Notes under the pieces: model-generated
Told to the model about the DNA's origin: nothing
Database searches by the model: none
What the model saw: the letters and a program-made list of their open reading frames with translations, nothing else
Source of the DNA: an uncultured Alistipes sp.
GTDB taxonomy: Bacteria > Bacteroidota > Bacteroidia > Bacteroidales > Rikenellaceae
Length of the DNA stretch: 64,000 nucleotides
Assembly (NCBI GenBank): GCA_938014215.1
Contig: CALLRW010000029.1
Span: forward strand, 1-64,000
Direction: 5' to 3'
Shown here: positions 1-8,055 of the stretch, in pieces
Position numbering within the stretch: the first letter of the stretch is position 1
How the letters are laid out: each line of letters starts with the position of its first letter
Program-made: the position numbers and the translations under genes

Positions 1-903
1 CGCCTCGCGGATGTAATCCTCCTTGACCTTCGCCCGCTCCGGAGCCTGCAGGAAGGCGGCCATCATGCCGAAGGTCACACTCCCGTCGCGCAGCCCGAAG
101 ACACCCCACAACAGTGCCAGGGCGTAGCCCGCCATGAAGCCCAGCTGCACCATCGATCGCGAGAAGATGGCGAAGTCGGTGCGCTGCAGCACCTGCCGCT
201 GAAGCGTCAGCTGCAGCCCGACGAGCCGTTCGACCGCCTGCCGGGTGTACTCCAGCGTGCGGATCAGGATCCGGTGCTGGAGATTCTCCTGCAGGTGGCT
301 CTGGATCGTGCTGTCCATCCGGCGGATCTCGCGCGACATGCGGCGCATCTTCCGCACGTAGCCCTTGCTGAAGAGCAACGCCACGGGCATGATGAAGATC
401 AGCGTGCCGGCCAGCCGCGCATCCAGCTGCGACAGGAAGAGAAAGGCCCCGATCAGCTGGATGACGGTCACGGCTACCGACGGAACGGTCCGGCTCAGCG
501 CCTCGGTCACCGTGGCGACATCCTCCTCCAGACGGTTGAGCAGGTCTCCCGTATGCAGGTCGCCGTTTCCGCGCCAGCGGCTCCCCATCAGGTGGATGAA
601 GATTCGGCGGTGGAGTTCGTTGCGGAGGCGGATTTCGGTGCGGGCCGACAGGCGGCTCCGCGCCACCGACAGCAGCAGCTGTGCCACCAGCGTCGCCACC
701 AGCCACCCCACATAGAGCGGCAGCGAGTCGTCCGAGACACCCGTCGCGATGTCGATCAGGTGTTTCGAGACGTAGACGAAGAGGAGCGAGACACCGACAT
801 GCAGCGTCCCGGTCACCACACACCCGGCCACCGAACGACGGAAGCCCCGTGAGGCCCGCCACAGCCATGCCACACAGTCGTGGATCCGCAGAGAGGTAAG
901 CAT
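1..903 (-). CDS. ABC exporter membrane domain, partial (runs off window start)
   Basis: This reading frame starts at the ATG at 903-901 and stays open to the window edge, giving 301 residues. It reads as the transmembrane half of a type-I ABC exporter: hydrophobic segments near residues 25-45, 62-80, 145-180 and 250-275, the loop with the motif HLQENLQHRILIRTLE typical of the intracellular coupling region, and then GMMAAFLQ, which normally precedes LVGQ. Here FLQ is followed by APERAKVKED instead, so the protein departs from the family pattern just before the edge. The nucleotide-binding domain would lie outside the window. It follows the S24/S26-type peptidase by 26 bases on the same strand, so the two are probably co-transcribed and the exporter may move a peptide processed by that enzyme. 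The substrate is not visible in the sequence. Confidence 0.75.
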   Translation of the reverse strand, partial: MLTSLRIHDCVAWLWRASRGFRRSVAGCVVTGTLHVGVSLLFVYVSKHLIDIATGVSDDSLPLYVGWLVATLVAQLLLSVARSRLSARTEIRLRNELHRRIFIHLMGSRWRGNGDLHTGDLLNRLEEDVATVTEALSRTVPSVAVTVIQLIGAFLFLSQLDARLAGTLIFIMPVALLFSKGYVRKMRRMSREIRRMDSTIQSHLQENLQHRILIRTLEYTRQAVERLVGLQLTLQRQVLQRTDFAIFSRSMVQLGFMAGYALALLWGVFGLRDGSVTFGMMAAFLQAPERAKVKEDYIREA

Positions 904-929
904 ACGAAATGTTTTTCCGGTTTCCGCCC

Positions 930-1418
930 CTATCTCCGCATCATCCGCCGGCAGACAAAGAGCAGCCCGCGGCGCAGCGGCAGCAGATGGCGCCAGAGCG
1001 AGGCCCGGCACCGCTCGCCCCACGACGAACACGAGACACGACGTCCGTTGCGGATGATCCGCACGGCGCGTGCCAGCACGTCGTCACGCCGGCACTGCTC
1101 CGTGGCACGGAGATTCCCGTCGCCCATGAGCAGCAGCCGCTCGCCGTCAACCGCATAGATGCGGTGCAGCACAAAGCCCCGGTCGGGCAGGTGCACCAGC
1201 ACGATGTCGCCCACGGCGACCTGCCGGCAGCGGTTCAGTTCGACACAGTCGCGGCCGTCGACGATGAACGGGAACATGCTGTTCCCGCAGGCCCGCAGCG
1301 TGACGGTGGTCCCGTCGTCCAGCAGGCGGATGACCTCGGCAAAGAAGAGGTCGTTGTTCAACTGCAGTTCCCGAGATGGCATCGGCTTCGAAAAGGGTTG
1401 AAAAGGGGTCTTATTCAT
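930..1418 (-). CDS. Soluble S24/S26-type peptidase (signal-peptidase-like, Ser-His)
   Basis: This 162-residue protein carries the S24/S26 core: GNSMFP with the probable nucleophile Ser47, then VLHRI with His85, and MGDGN with Asp100. A Ser-His-Asp arrangement resembles archaeal and ER signal peptidases rather than the Ser-Lys pair of bacterial LepB. No N-terminal membrane anchor is visible, unlike a true signal peptidase. The start at MNKTPF was chosen because any longer frame would read through the terminator hairpin at 1421-1460; an alternative start is MPSREL at 1382. It lies directly upstream of the ABC exporter. Small peptidases of this type recur next to PqqD-like and HprK-like genes in Bacteroidales, so it may belong functionally with the 11.2-13.6 kb triad. 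That link is inference. Confidence 0.7.
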   Translation of the reverse strand: MNKTPFQPFSKPMPSRELQLNNDLFFAEVIRLLDDGTTVTLRACGNSMFPFIVDGRDCVELNRCRQVAVGDIVLVHLPDRGFVLHRIYAVDGERLLLMGDGNLRATEQCRRDDVLARAVRIIRNGRRVSCSSWGERCRASLWRHLLPLRRGLLFVCRRMMRR

Positions 1419-1420
1419 GC

Positions 1421-1460
1421 GAAAAAATCCCCTTTCCCGCCGTCGGACGGGAAGGGGGAT
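1421..1460 (-). terminator. Rho-independent terminator after the OmpA operon
   Basis: Two 13-base arms (1427-1439 and 1448-1460) pair with one G-T wobble around an 8-base loop. On the minus strand the stem is followed by a run of six T. It lies 110 bases downstream of the OmpA-family gene and just upstream of the peptidase start, so it separates the two transcription units or attenuates read-through. Confidence 0.85.
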
Positions 1461-1567
1461 AGACGGACGGCCCCGAAACAGCACGGAAGCAAAGAGCCCC
1501 GGCAGCGATTCGAGACCGCTGCCGGAAGCCCCGTCCGGATCGTTTCAATGGGCTCGCCCCGAAGGGT

Positions 1568-2758
1568 TTACTTGCTGCGCGTGATGACGGCGCGGCTCAG
1601 ACGCGGATCGTCGTAGAACATGTTCTCGACACCGCCCTTGTAGTCCACCTCAAGCTGAGACTCGTTGACACCGAACTCCTTGACCAGGCAGTCGCGAACG
1701 GCCTCGGCACGTGCCTTGCTCAACCGCTCGTTGATCTTCTTGCTGCCCGTTCCGGCATCGGCATAACCGACGATCGTGTAGACCGTCGAGGGGTCGCCCT
1801 GCTTGATCACCTCGGCCATCATGCCCAGGTTGACACGGGCCTCGTTCGAGAGCTTGCTCTTGCCGATCTGGAAGGTCACCAGATTGGCCGAAGCAATCTG
1901 CTTGGTCAGCGTCTGGGCCTTGGCCTTGTCGTTCTCGGCCAGCGCCTTCTGCAGACGCTCGTTGTCGTCGGTCAGCTGATCGATGCGGTCACGCATGGCG
2001 TTGATGGCCTCGGTCGGGTAGATCGTACGCGTAACGGTCTTGCTGCGGTTCCAGCCGCGGGGCTTGATCTTGTAGGTCACACCGATCGTCGCAGCGAGCA
2101 GACCCTCGCCCGTACGACCGCCGGACTCGCCGTCAAACTGATCGCCGACCCACGTGCCGCGCAGATCGAGGTTCAGATCCCAACCGGCACTCAGACGGAA
2201 CGTATTGAGGATACCGATCTGGCCCGACACATCGGTCCGTTTGGGATCCTGCGTGGCGCGCATCAGACCCACTCCGGCATAGGGAATGCAGTTGTAGAAG
2301 CGCGTCTCCTTGTATCCGCTGATGATGTTCGAGAAGTTGAACATCGCCTCGAGGTGGAAGTTGTAGTAGTTGAGCTTCGACTTGTAGAGACCCTCGCCCC
2401 AGCCGTCGACCTGTTCGCCGGTCGAGTGGGCAGCTCCCCAGCGGGTGGCTCCGTTGAGCTTCCAGCCCGAATAGCCGAACCGCACGCCGACATCGGGCGA
2501 GAACCACTTGCCGATGTTGATGTCGAGCGCCGGAGAGATCCGCTGGCCGAAGGGCAGCTGCTTGTCGTGGTCACCGAAGAAGACCTGCACACCACCGCCG
2601 ACACTGACCACCCAGTTGCTCCAGAAACGGTTGGTTTCCACCTTGTGTTTGTCCGTACTGTACTCCACGGTCTGCGTGGTATCGGCTTTCAGTGCGGGCT
2701 GAGCGAAGGCCATGCCGGACACCGCCACGGCCAGGGCTGCCAAAAATATTCTTTTCAT
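1568..2758 (-). CDS. OmpA-family outer membrane protein
   Basis: This 396-residue protein has a clear signal peptide (MKRIFLAALAVAVSGMAFAQ, cut after Ala19 or nearby). A region of alternating strands follows (about 45-235) that should form an outer-membrane beta-barrel, then a short helical linker (about 250-290) and a C-terminal OmpA-like peptidoglycan-binding domain (about 292-396). The OmpA domain shows YTIVGYADAGTG and NERLSKARAEAV, matching the usual region that contacts diaminopimelate. It is the last gene of a tight operon with two lipoproteins (26-base gap to the CotH gene) and is followed by the terminator at 1421-1460. It probably anchors the outer membrane to peptidoglycan and may assist display of the two upstream lipoproteins. 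Fimbrial loci of Bacteroidales often carry an OmpA-type protein in this position. Confidence 0.85.
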   Translation of the reverse strand: MKRIFLAALAVAVSGMAFAQPALKADTTQTVEYSTDKHKVETNRFWSNWVVSVGGGVQVFFGDHDKQLPFGQRISPALDINIGKWFSPDVGVRFGYSGWKLNGATRWGAAHSTGEQVDGWGEGLYKSKLNYYNFHLEAMFNFSNIISGYKETRFYNCIPYAGVGLMRATQDPKRTDVSGQIGILNTFRLSAGWDLNLDLRGTWVGDQFDGESGGRTGEGLLAATIGVTYKIKPRGWNRSKTVTRTIYPTEAINAMRDRIDQLTDDNERLQKALAENDKAKAQTLTKQIASANLVTFQIGKSKLSNEARVNLGMMAEVIKQGDPSTVYTIVGYADAGTGSKKINERLSKARAEAVRDCLVKEFGVNESQLEVDYKGGVENMFYDDPRLSRAVITRSK

Positions 2759-2784
2759 GATGTTTGAATTATTAACAGATTAAA

Positions 2785-5364
2785 TTATTCCGCGGTCGTC
2801 ACAAAATCTCCGCTCGTAATCTTCGCATTCATCCACGTCAGACGCTCGGTGAAGGCCCGCTTGAGCGAAGCGATGGCCTCGTCGAAGGTCATATCCTCGT
2901 CGCCGTTGTAGGCGGCTCCGGCCGTTACCTTGATCGACGAGCCGATGGGCCACATGGCCTGGTTGAAGCGATCCGACACACGGTTCTGATCGGCCAGACG
3001 GTCGATCTCCGACTCCACGCCCAGCAGCGCCGCATAGATGGCCGGCCACCGCGACTGAACCCGCTGACGGAACGTCTCGTCCTTGAACAGCAGCGGATAC
3101 CACATGTAGGGCATGTCGTTCTCGTAGTCGGGACTCCAGGGCCAGATGGTGGACTCGGCCAGTTTCGAGGCGCCGTAGAGCCACTCGTCGGTCTGGCGGC
3201 AGGAGTAACCACCGCCGTACTTCGCATTCAGGGAGGCCACCTGGTCGGGGAGAACGAAGGTCTGCCAGTCGAAATCCCACACGGGACCGGCCGTCAGCGG
3301 ACCCTCGCCGTCGATCAGCATGTAGACACTCTTCGGATGCTTGTACTCGTCGTTGAAGGTCAGCTCCTGGATCAGGAAGTAGTCGACCACGGAGTTGATA
3401 TCCAGATCGGCGTAGGCCGCCGCATAGTTGCCGCTCTCGAGATTGTCCTCAACGGCCTCGACCCGCGCCCGGACCTGGTTCAGGATGTTGTCGTCCGTCA
3501 CCTCGTCCTTGAACATGCAGGGCAGACCGCGTCCCGTACGGAACTTGTCCGCCTCGTCGAAGTTGTCGTCGAACTCCAGCAGGTAGCCGCAGTCGGCCAT
3601 CGTCGGATTGGGATTGCTCTCCAGCACATCCTCGTAACAATCCTTGATGTCGACACGGTCGCCGTCGATCTTGATCTGCTCGCAGAGGAAGTAGTTGCCC
3701 ACGTGACGGCCGTTCATCACCACCTCAACGGTATAACCGCGGGGGCTCCAGCCGATTCCGTCCGTATGGGCATCGGCCGTGCGGTGGGCGATGTCCAGCG
3801 CCACGGTGTTCCGCAGCAGCGTGCGGTCCATCCAGCTGGCCAGCAGCACCCAACGCTTGTGCTTGGGCATTCCCAGCACCGAGGCCTTGCTCACGAGTTT
3901 GATGGCAAAGGGCTTCTTCGGGAAACCCTGCGTGGAGTTGCCGCGCAGGCGGATTCCGCAAAGAGCGCCGTCGACATCCACCGAACCGTCGGCCTTGTAG
4001 ACCGTCATGAGGTCGGTCTCTTCCCAGTCGGAATCCTTCGCACGAACCTTCAGACCGGCTTCAGCCCACTCAACGGAGCCGTCACCGCTCTGGGTCAGCA
4101 CCACGACGGGAAGCCCCGAATTGGTGACCGTCACCGTATAGTCGCGGCTCTCTACACCGTCCGAGACCGTGTAGACCACCGGCTGACTGAAGTCCTGCTC
4201 GCTCTCGCCGCTGATCTGCTCCTCACCGTCGACCGTCACCGTCAGGCCGTCAGCCACCGTGAAGGCGGGCTTCAGCCGGAAGTCGTGGAGGTAGGGGATG
4301 CAGCCGGAGATCTGCCCGCCGTCGATGGTCAGCGTCTCGGCCTCGGAGGTCGTGGGACGCGTCTGCCCGGAGGCATGGACCAGCTTCGTCGAGAGGATCT
4401 TGCCCGCGTTGGCCGCCGCCGTGAACGAGAACGACGTGATGACGGGACGCGCCGTCACCGTCACGTCCGTGTAGTTCTCCAGCACGAGCGGGAAGGTGTA
4501 GCAGGTATTCGGAGCGAAGTCGACGAGTGCCGTACGGCGGAACTCGGCCTTGTGCTGCCGGGTGAGGATCGTGATGAGGATCTCGTCGCCCTGGCGGATG
4601 TCGGGCGCACAGGTCATGTAACCCGTGTAGTGCGCACCGTCGTTCAGCGCGGGCGAGTCGCTCCAGGTCATCGTCAGGCGGTTGGCCCCTGCGGCATCGC
4701 CGGTCCACGTCACGTCCTTGGTCGTGAGTGCGGTAGCGAGGTCGAAGGTGAACTCACCGCCCAGACGGCGTCCGTCGGGCAGCGTCAGGATGATCTGTTC
4801 AAGGTTGTCGCCCTCGAGGGCCGTTCCCGAAGCGTCGATGTCGAAACGCAGCAGCGAGAAGAGGTGTTCGAAGTCGAACGTCCAGCGGTCGTCCGTATTC
4901 TTCGAAGCGGGCACACCCACCTTGTAGTCGGACTCGAGCCGGCCGGTGGACATGTCGAACGTCTGTTCCAGTTTGAGATTGCCCCGGACGGCGGCAAGAT
5001 CGGCGGCATCGTTTGCGGCATCGTACGGATAGTAGGCGAAAGCGGGTGCATCCCCTCCGGTCATCATACCGGAGAAGGATGCTTCCGCTGCATTTTCCGT
5101 ATTGGCGGCCTCGAAAAGCGCATTTCGCGAGGAGCCGTCGCCGTAGACGCCGATGCGGTCACCGGGCGACCAGAGAATCCCCGTCACGCCCTCGGGCGAG
5201 GAGCCGTCCACGCAGGTGCGGGTCTCGATGGATCCGCCCATGCGGGCGAGAATCGTCACGGAGTGACCCGTGACGTTCTGCTCGGCAATGGGGTTTTCCT
5301 GACAGGCGCCCAGTCCCAGCATGCAGCACGCCAGGAGAGCACAGTTTTTTGGGAATCTGCTCAT
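2785..5364 (-). CDS. CotH-kinase lipoprotein with fimbrillin-like N-terminus
   Basis: The 859-residue protein begins with a lipoprotein signal (lipobox LGAC, Cys21). Residues about 30-290 resemble the fimbrillin/Mfa-like fold (for example WSPGDRIGVYGD and FAYYPYDAA), residues about 300-420 look like an Ig-like or DUF5018 module, and residues about 460-790 form a CotH domain. CotH hallmarks are GIRLRGNSTQGFPKKPF near 468, YLLEFDDNFD, and the acidic GPVWDFDWQTF motif near 692. CotH proteins are atypical secreted protein kinases first known from spore coats, and Bacteroidota carry many surface versions of unknown target. The gene sits 12 bases downstream of the PI-PLC-like lipoprotein and 26 upstream of the OmpA gene, so all three should be co-expressed. 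Kinase activity here is inferred from family membership only. Confidence 0.8.
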   Translation of the reverse strand: MSRFPKNCALLACCMLGLGACQENPIAEQNVTGHSVTILARMGGSIETRTCVDGSSPEGVTGILWSPGDRIGVYGDGSSRNALFEAANTENAAEASFSGMMTGGDAPAFAYYPYDAANDAADLAAVRGNLKLEQTFDMSTGRLESDYKVGVPASKNTDDRWTFDFEHLFSLLRFDIDASGTALEGDNLEQIILTLPDGRRLGGEFTFDLATALTTKDVTWTGDAAGANRLTMTWSDSPALNDGAHYTGYMTCAPDIRQGDEILITILTRQHKAEFRRTALVDFAPNTCYTFPLVLENYTDVTVTARPVITSFSFTAAANAGKILSTKLVHASGQTRPTTSEAETLTIDGGQISGCIPYLHDFRLKPAFTVADGLTVTVDGEEQISGESEQDFSQPVVYTVSDGVESRDYTVTVTNSGLPVVVLTQSGDGSVEWAEAGLKVRAKDSDWEETDLMTVYKADGSVDVDGALCGIRLRGNSTQGFPKKPFAIKLVSKASVLGMPKHKRWVLLASWMDRTLLRNTVALDIAHRTADAHTDGIGWSPRGYTVEVVMNGRHVGNYFLCEQIKIDGDRVDIKDCYEDVLESNPNPTMADCGYLLEFDDNFDEADKFRTGRGLPCMFKDEVTDDNILNQVRARVEAVEDNLESGNYAAAYADLDINSVVDYFLIQELTFNDEYKHPKSVYMLIDGEGPLTAGPVWDFDWQTFVLPDQVASLNAKYGGGYSCRQTDEWLYGASKLAESTIWPWSPDYENDMPYMWYPLLFKDETFRQRVQSRWPAIYAALLGVESEIDRLADQNRVSDRFNQAMWPIGSSIKVTAGAAYNGDEDMTFDEAIASLKRAFTERLTWMNAKITSGDFVTTAE

Positions 5365-5376
5365 GAACGGCTGTGC

Positions 5377-7728
5377 TTATTTGTCCCAGCCGATGGCGTT
5401 GCCGCCGTTCGAGTAACCGGCATCGTAGTTAGCCGCAGTCGTTCCGGAGGTTCCTCCAGCCTTGCGCAGGGCGAACTTGAAGTTGTTGTCGATCAGGGTC
5501 TGGATCAGCCAGTCGCTCTTGTACAGAGCTCCCGACCCTGACTGCTTGTCGGCAAAGTTCATGTAAACCAAGCCCAAGCCGGCATTTTCCGTACGATTCT
5601 GCAGGGCATCCACACCCATCTGGTTCATATCCTCAGCCAGAGCTACTATGCCATTGTCGCGGCCATTGATATCTCCACTGTCCGTATAGCGGCCACCCAG
5701 GTCATTCATGAACCAGGTCTTGTGCGAGGTATCGTTCTTATAGGCATCAACACTCTCCTCGAAGAGTTTCGTGATATACTGTCTCTTCTCAGCCGTAGTT
5801 GCCTCCTGGCGAGTTCCGACCGTCGTCACCTCCTGATAATACCACCGTAACTTACCGGGCGAATTTTCATACCATACGGGAGCACCCCAATCCATCGGCA
5901 TACCGCCATTGGCATCCTGATAGCCGTCCGGGCCGTAGGCTGAAATCCAATAGGTAAACATGATCGGAGCTGAACCGGTATATCCGCTGATCATGTCCTG
6001 CGAATTGTAGTTCGCTTTCAGAATGATCTTGCCCTTGACATCGTCGATCGTGGTATTGGGCGTAATCTCGCCGGTATAAATACGATTGTCGGTATTTCCT
6101 GCCAACTCATTGACCTTATCACGCAACCGCTGGATCCAGGTTTGTTCGGCATTAGTGGCATTTTCATCCCATATCCACTCATAAGTCGGTATTCCAAGAA
6201 TACTTCCTGTTTGTTCACGATGTCCCGTTCCATAATAACTATCACCGGTAGTATAGGTAAGCATTACAAAGGCAAATTCATTCGGTTTACCGGCATCTTC
6301 ACAAGTTTTAAGATACGATGCAATATTTTGAATTGCCTTTTCCAAAGTCATTACAGGATGGTTCTGATCCTCCGCTACCACATACACATCATGGGTAAAT
6401 GTATTATTTTCAGGACGCCATGACCCTTCAGAATTTTCACCTTTAACAGCCGTCTGCAGAATAAAGGCACGGACACCATCCGTAAACTGCTGCTCGATGG
6501 AGGCAGTTTGGTAAACATAAGGATTTCGGAGTCCGGCAGTATTTTCTTTCGTCAACACCGAGAATTTGCTGCCCGGAATCGAGAGCTCCGATACGTAGAT
6601 GTCCGGATCGAGCGACGACATCCAGTAGTTCGTACCGCCAATCGCCAGCTTGGGCAGAATCACTCGGTTGATCTTGTGCGGGGTGACAGCAGCCGTCTCC
6701 AACGTCTTCCGGCAGGGAGCTCCGTTCAGCAGTGAAACCGTAATCTGAAGCGTCTGCTCCCTAACGGTGTTATTTACGTCCTGCGGAATGATATAGGCCT
6801 TTACGTTCAGCAGTTCACCAGGGTTGAGTTGAATGAATCGACCCTCCTTCTTGTCGTAGCAGGGAATCGAGATCGTACTCCGCTCCTCGCTGAAATTGCC
6901 GACAGGCGTGCAGGTCGCCGTAACTTCCGAACTCTTGAGTTTGGCTGCACGGATGTTGCAGGTGAAGTCACCGGTCAGGATCGGCTGTGTACCGTCCACC
7001 GCCGACACGTTGATGTTGGTGATGGTAGCCGTTCCCGATTGGGGGCCCTGCACCGTAATGTCCAGCACGGTCACCAGATTCTTGAAGGCCAGATCAACCG
7101 GATCTTTCTCATTCACCTTCGAAGGATCAACCTGCGTGTAGGCATACATGTAGGCATAGTCCATATTCGGCAGACCAAAATAGGTCGGTTTGCCATTAAA
7201 TGCAGGATCCGTACTTGTCAAGGTCCCTACGCGCCACTCCTGAACCTGCTGGGTTACAGGAATGTTGGCCGTGATCAGTCCAGTCTCGTTCTCCTCTGCC
7301 GTTCCCTTGACAGCACTGGCCGGGTAGAAGGCATAGAAATTATGCAGCGTGTTCCGATCACCCCACTGCAGACCAGCCTCTGCAGCATTGACCTTGACCA
7401 CCGACTCGGCGGTAGCCGTCGGATCCTCGCCATTCATCACCGGCGTGACCTTATAGTCGACCAGGTGGTTGGCCGGCGCCGACGACTGCAGACAGTAGAT
7501 CGCAATCTGATCGGAGCCGTCTGCCTCCCAGTAAACAGGCACTCCGGAATTACCTCGATCTCCATACACCGTACGCGTCTCGGCATCACCCGACAGCCGG
7601 GAACCGAATATAATCTCGTCTCCGGTCTGTACGGGGTTCTTCACCGTGTTGTCCTCCAAGCCGTCGTTGGTACAACCGCTCAGACCCGCAGCAAATAGTG
7701 CGCTCAACAGTAATATACCTCTTTTCAT
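5377..7728 (-). CDS. Fimbrillin-like lipoprotein with degenerate PI-PLC-like domain
   Basis: The start at MKRGILLL gives 783 residues with a lipobox LSGC (Cys19); a longer upstream frame lacks a signal and overlaps the small gene before it. Residues about 35-360 look like a fimbrillin/Mfa-like domain (EIIFGSRLSGDAETRT, FYAFYPAS). From about 380 the protein follows the pattern of phosphatidylinositol-specific phospholipase C X domains: ELSIPGSKFSVL at 381-392 and FTDGVRAFIL at 415-423. In active enzymes the first motif is IPGTH or IPGSH, and here Lys-Phe stand in place of the catalytic His, so catalysis by the usual mechanism is unlikely. The 3-prime part is less GC-rich than neighbouring genes. 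It may be a surface binding or tip-like protein. It is co-transcribed with the CotH lipoprotein. Confidence 0.7.
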   Translation of the reverse strand: MKRGILLLSALFAAGLSGCTNDGLEDNTVKNPVQTGDEIIFGSRLSGDAETRTVYGDRGNSGVPVYWEADGSDQIAIYCLQSSAPANHLVDYKVTPVMNGEDPTATAESVVKVNAAEAGLQWGDRNTLHNFYAFYPASAVKGTAEENETGLITANIPVTQQVQEWRVGTLTSTDPAFNGKPTYFGLPNMDYAYMYAYTQVDPSKVNEKDPVDLAFKNLVTVLDITVQGPQSGTATITNINVSAVDGTQPILTGDFTCNIRAAKLKSSEVTATCTPVGNFSEERSTISIPCYDKKEGRFIQLNPGELLNVKAYIIPQDVNNTVREQTLQITVSLLNGAPCRKTLETAAVTPHKINRVILPKLAIGGTNYWMSSLDPDIYVSELSIPGSKFSVLTKENTAGLRNPYVYQTASIEQQFTDGVRAFILQTAVKGENSEGSWRPENNTFTHDVYVVAEDQNHPVMTLEKAIQNIASYLKTCEDAGKPNEFAFVMLTYTTGDSYYGTGHREQTGSILGIPTYEWIWDENATNAEQTWIQRLRDKVNELAGNTDNRIYTGEITPNTTIDDVKGKIILKANYNSQDMISGYTGSAPIMFTYWISAYGPDGYQDANGGMPMDWGAPVWYENSPGKLRWYYQEVTTVGTRQEATTAEKRQYITKLFEESVDAYKNDTSHKTWFMNDLGGRYTDSGDINGRDNGIVALAEDMNQMGVDALQNRTENAGLGLVYMNFADKQSGSGALYKSDWLIQTLIDNNFKFALRKAGGTSGTTAANYDAGYSNGGNAIGWDK

Positions 7729-7747
7729 AATTCGTAGATTTAATTTG

Positions 7748-7939
7748 TTAGTCCCAGCCTTCATTCGAATAATTGCCTTCCCAGGACGAATCCGGATTGG
7801 CAAATCCGTGCTCTTCGATGGTTACACCCTGGGCATTCTCGGTTCCACCTTCGTAGACCGAGGCCTTCATGAAACCCTCTTCCAGCTCCACCTCCAGCTG
7901 CTCGGTCTGTGGAGCCTCGTACGTGTTTTGATTTTTCAT
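7748..7939 (-). CDS. 63-residue acidic peptide of unknown function
   Basis: The frame starts at MKNQNTYEAP (7939) and ends NEGWD. A longer frame to 7984 exists but adds nothing conserved-looking. The peptide has no signal sequence, is strongly acidic and splits into a leader-like half (EAPQTEQLEVELEEGFMKAS) and a Gly/Asn/Ser-rich tail with aromatic residues (SSWEGNYSNEGWD). A Gly-Gly pair lies between the halves (VYEGG). Short Bacteroidota genes of this shape often precede surface lipoprotein genes and have no assigned role. It begins the operon with the PI-PLC-like gene (19-base gap) and follows wzc by about 115 bases. It could be a small structural partner of the lipoproteins or a substrate for the peptide-handling genes in this locus. 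Neither is shown. Confidence 0.6.
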   Translation of the reverse strand: MKNQNTYEAPQTEQLEVELEEGFMKASVYEGGTENAQGVTIEEHGFANPDSSWEGNYSNEGWD

Positions 7940-8055
7940 ACTATTCCTCAATTGATTTTTAAGTTCATTAAGTATGGCCGTCACGGCCTGTCATCGGTTG
8001 TTGGTCTCTGTTTTAATGCTTCATACGCCATTCTTCCTTTTTTTTATTGTTAAAC

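Noticed and set aside
1419..1484. Extended N-terminus for the S24/S26-type peptidase
   Set aside because: These codons lie in the terminator hairpin and do not resemble the family.
3337..5541. 734-residue plus-strand frame
   Set aside because: Antisense to the CotH lipoprotein gene, no recognisable domain.
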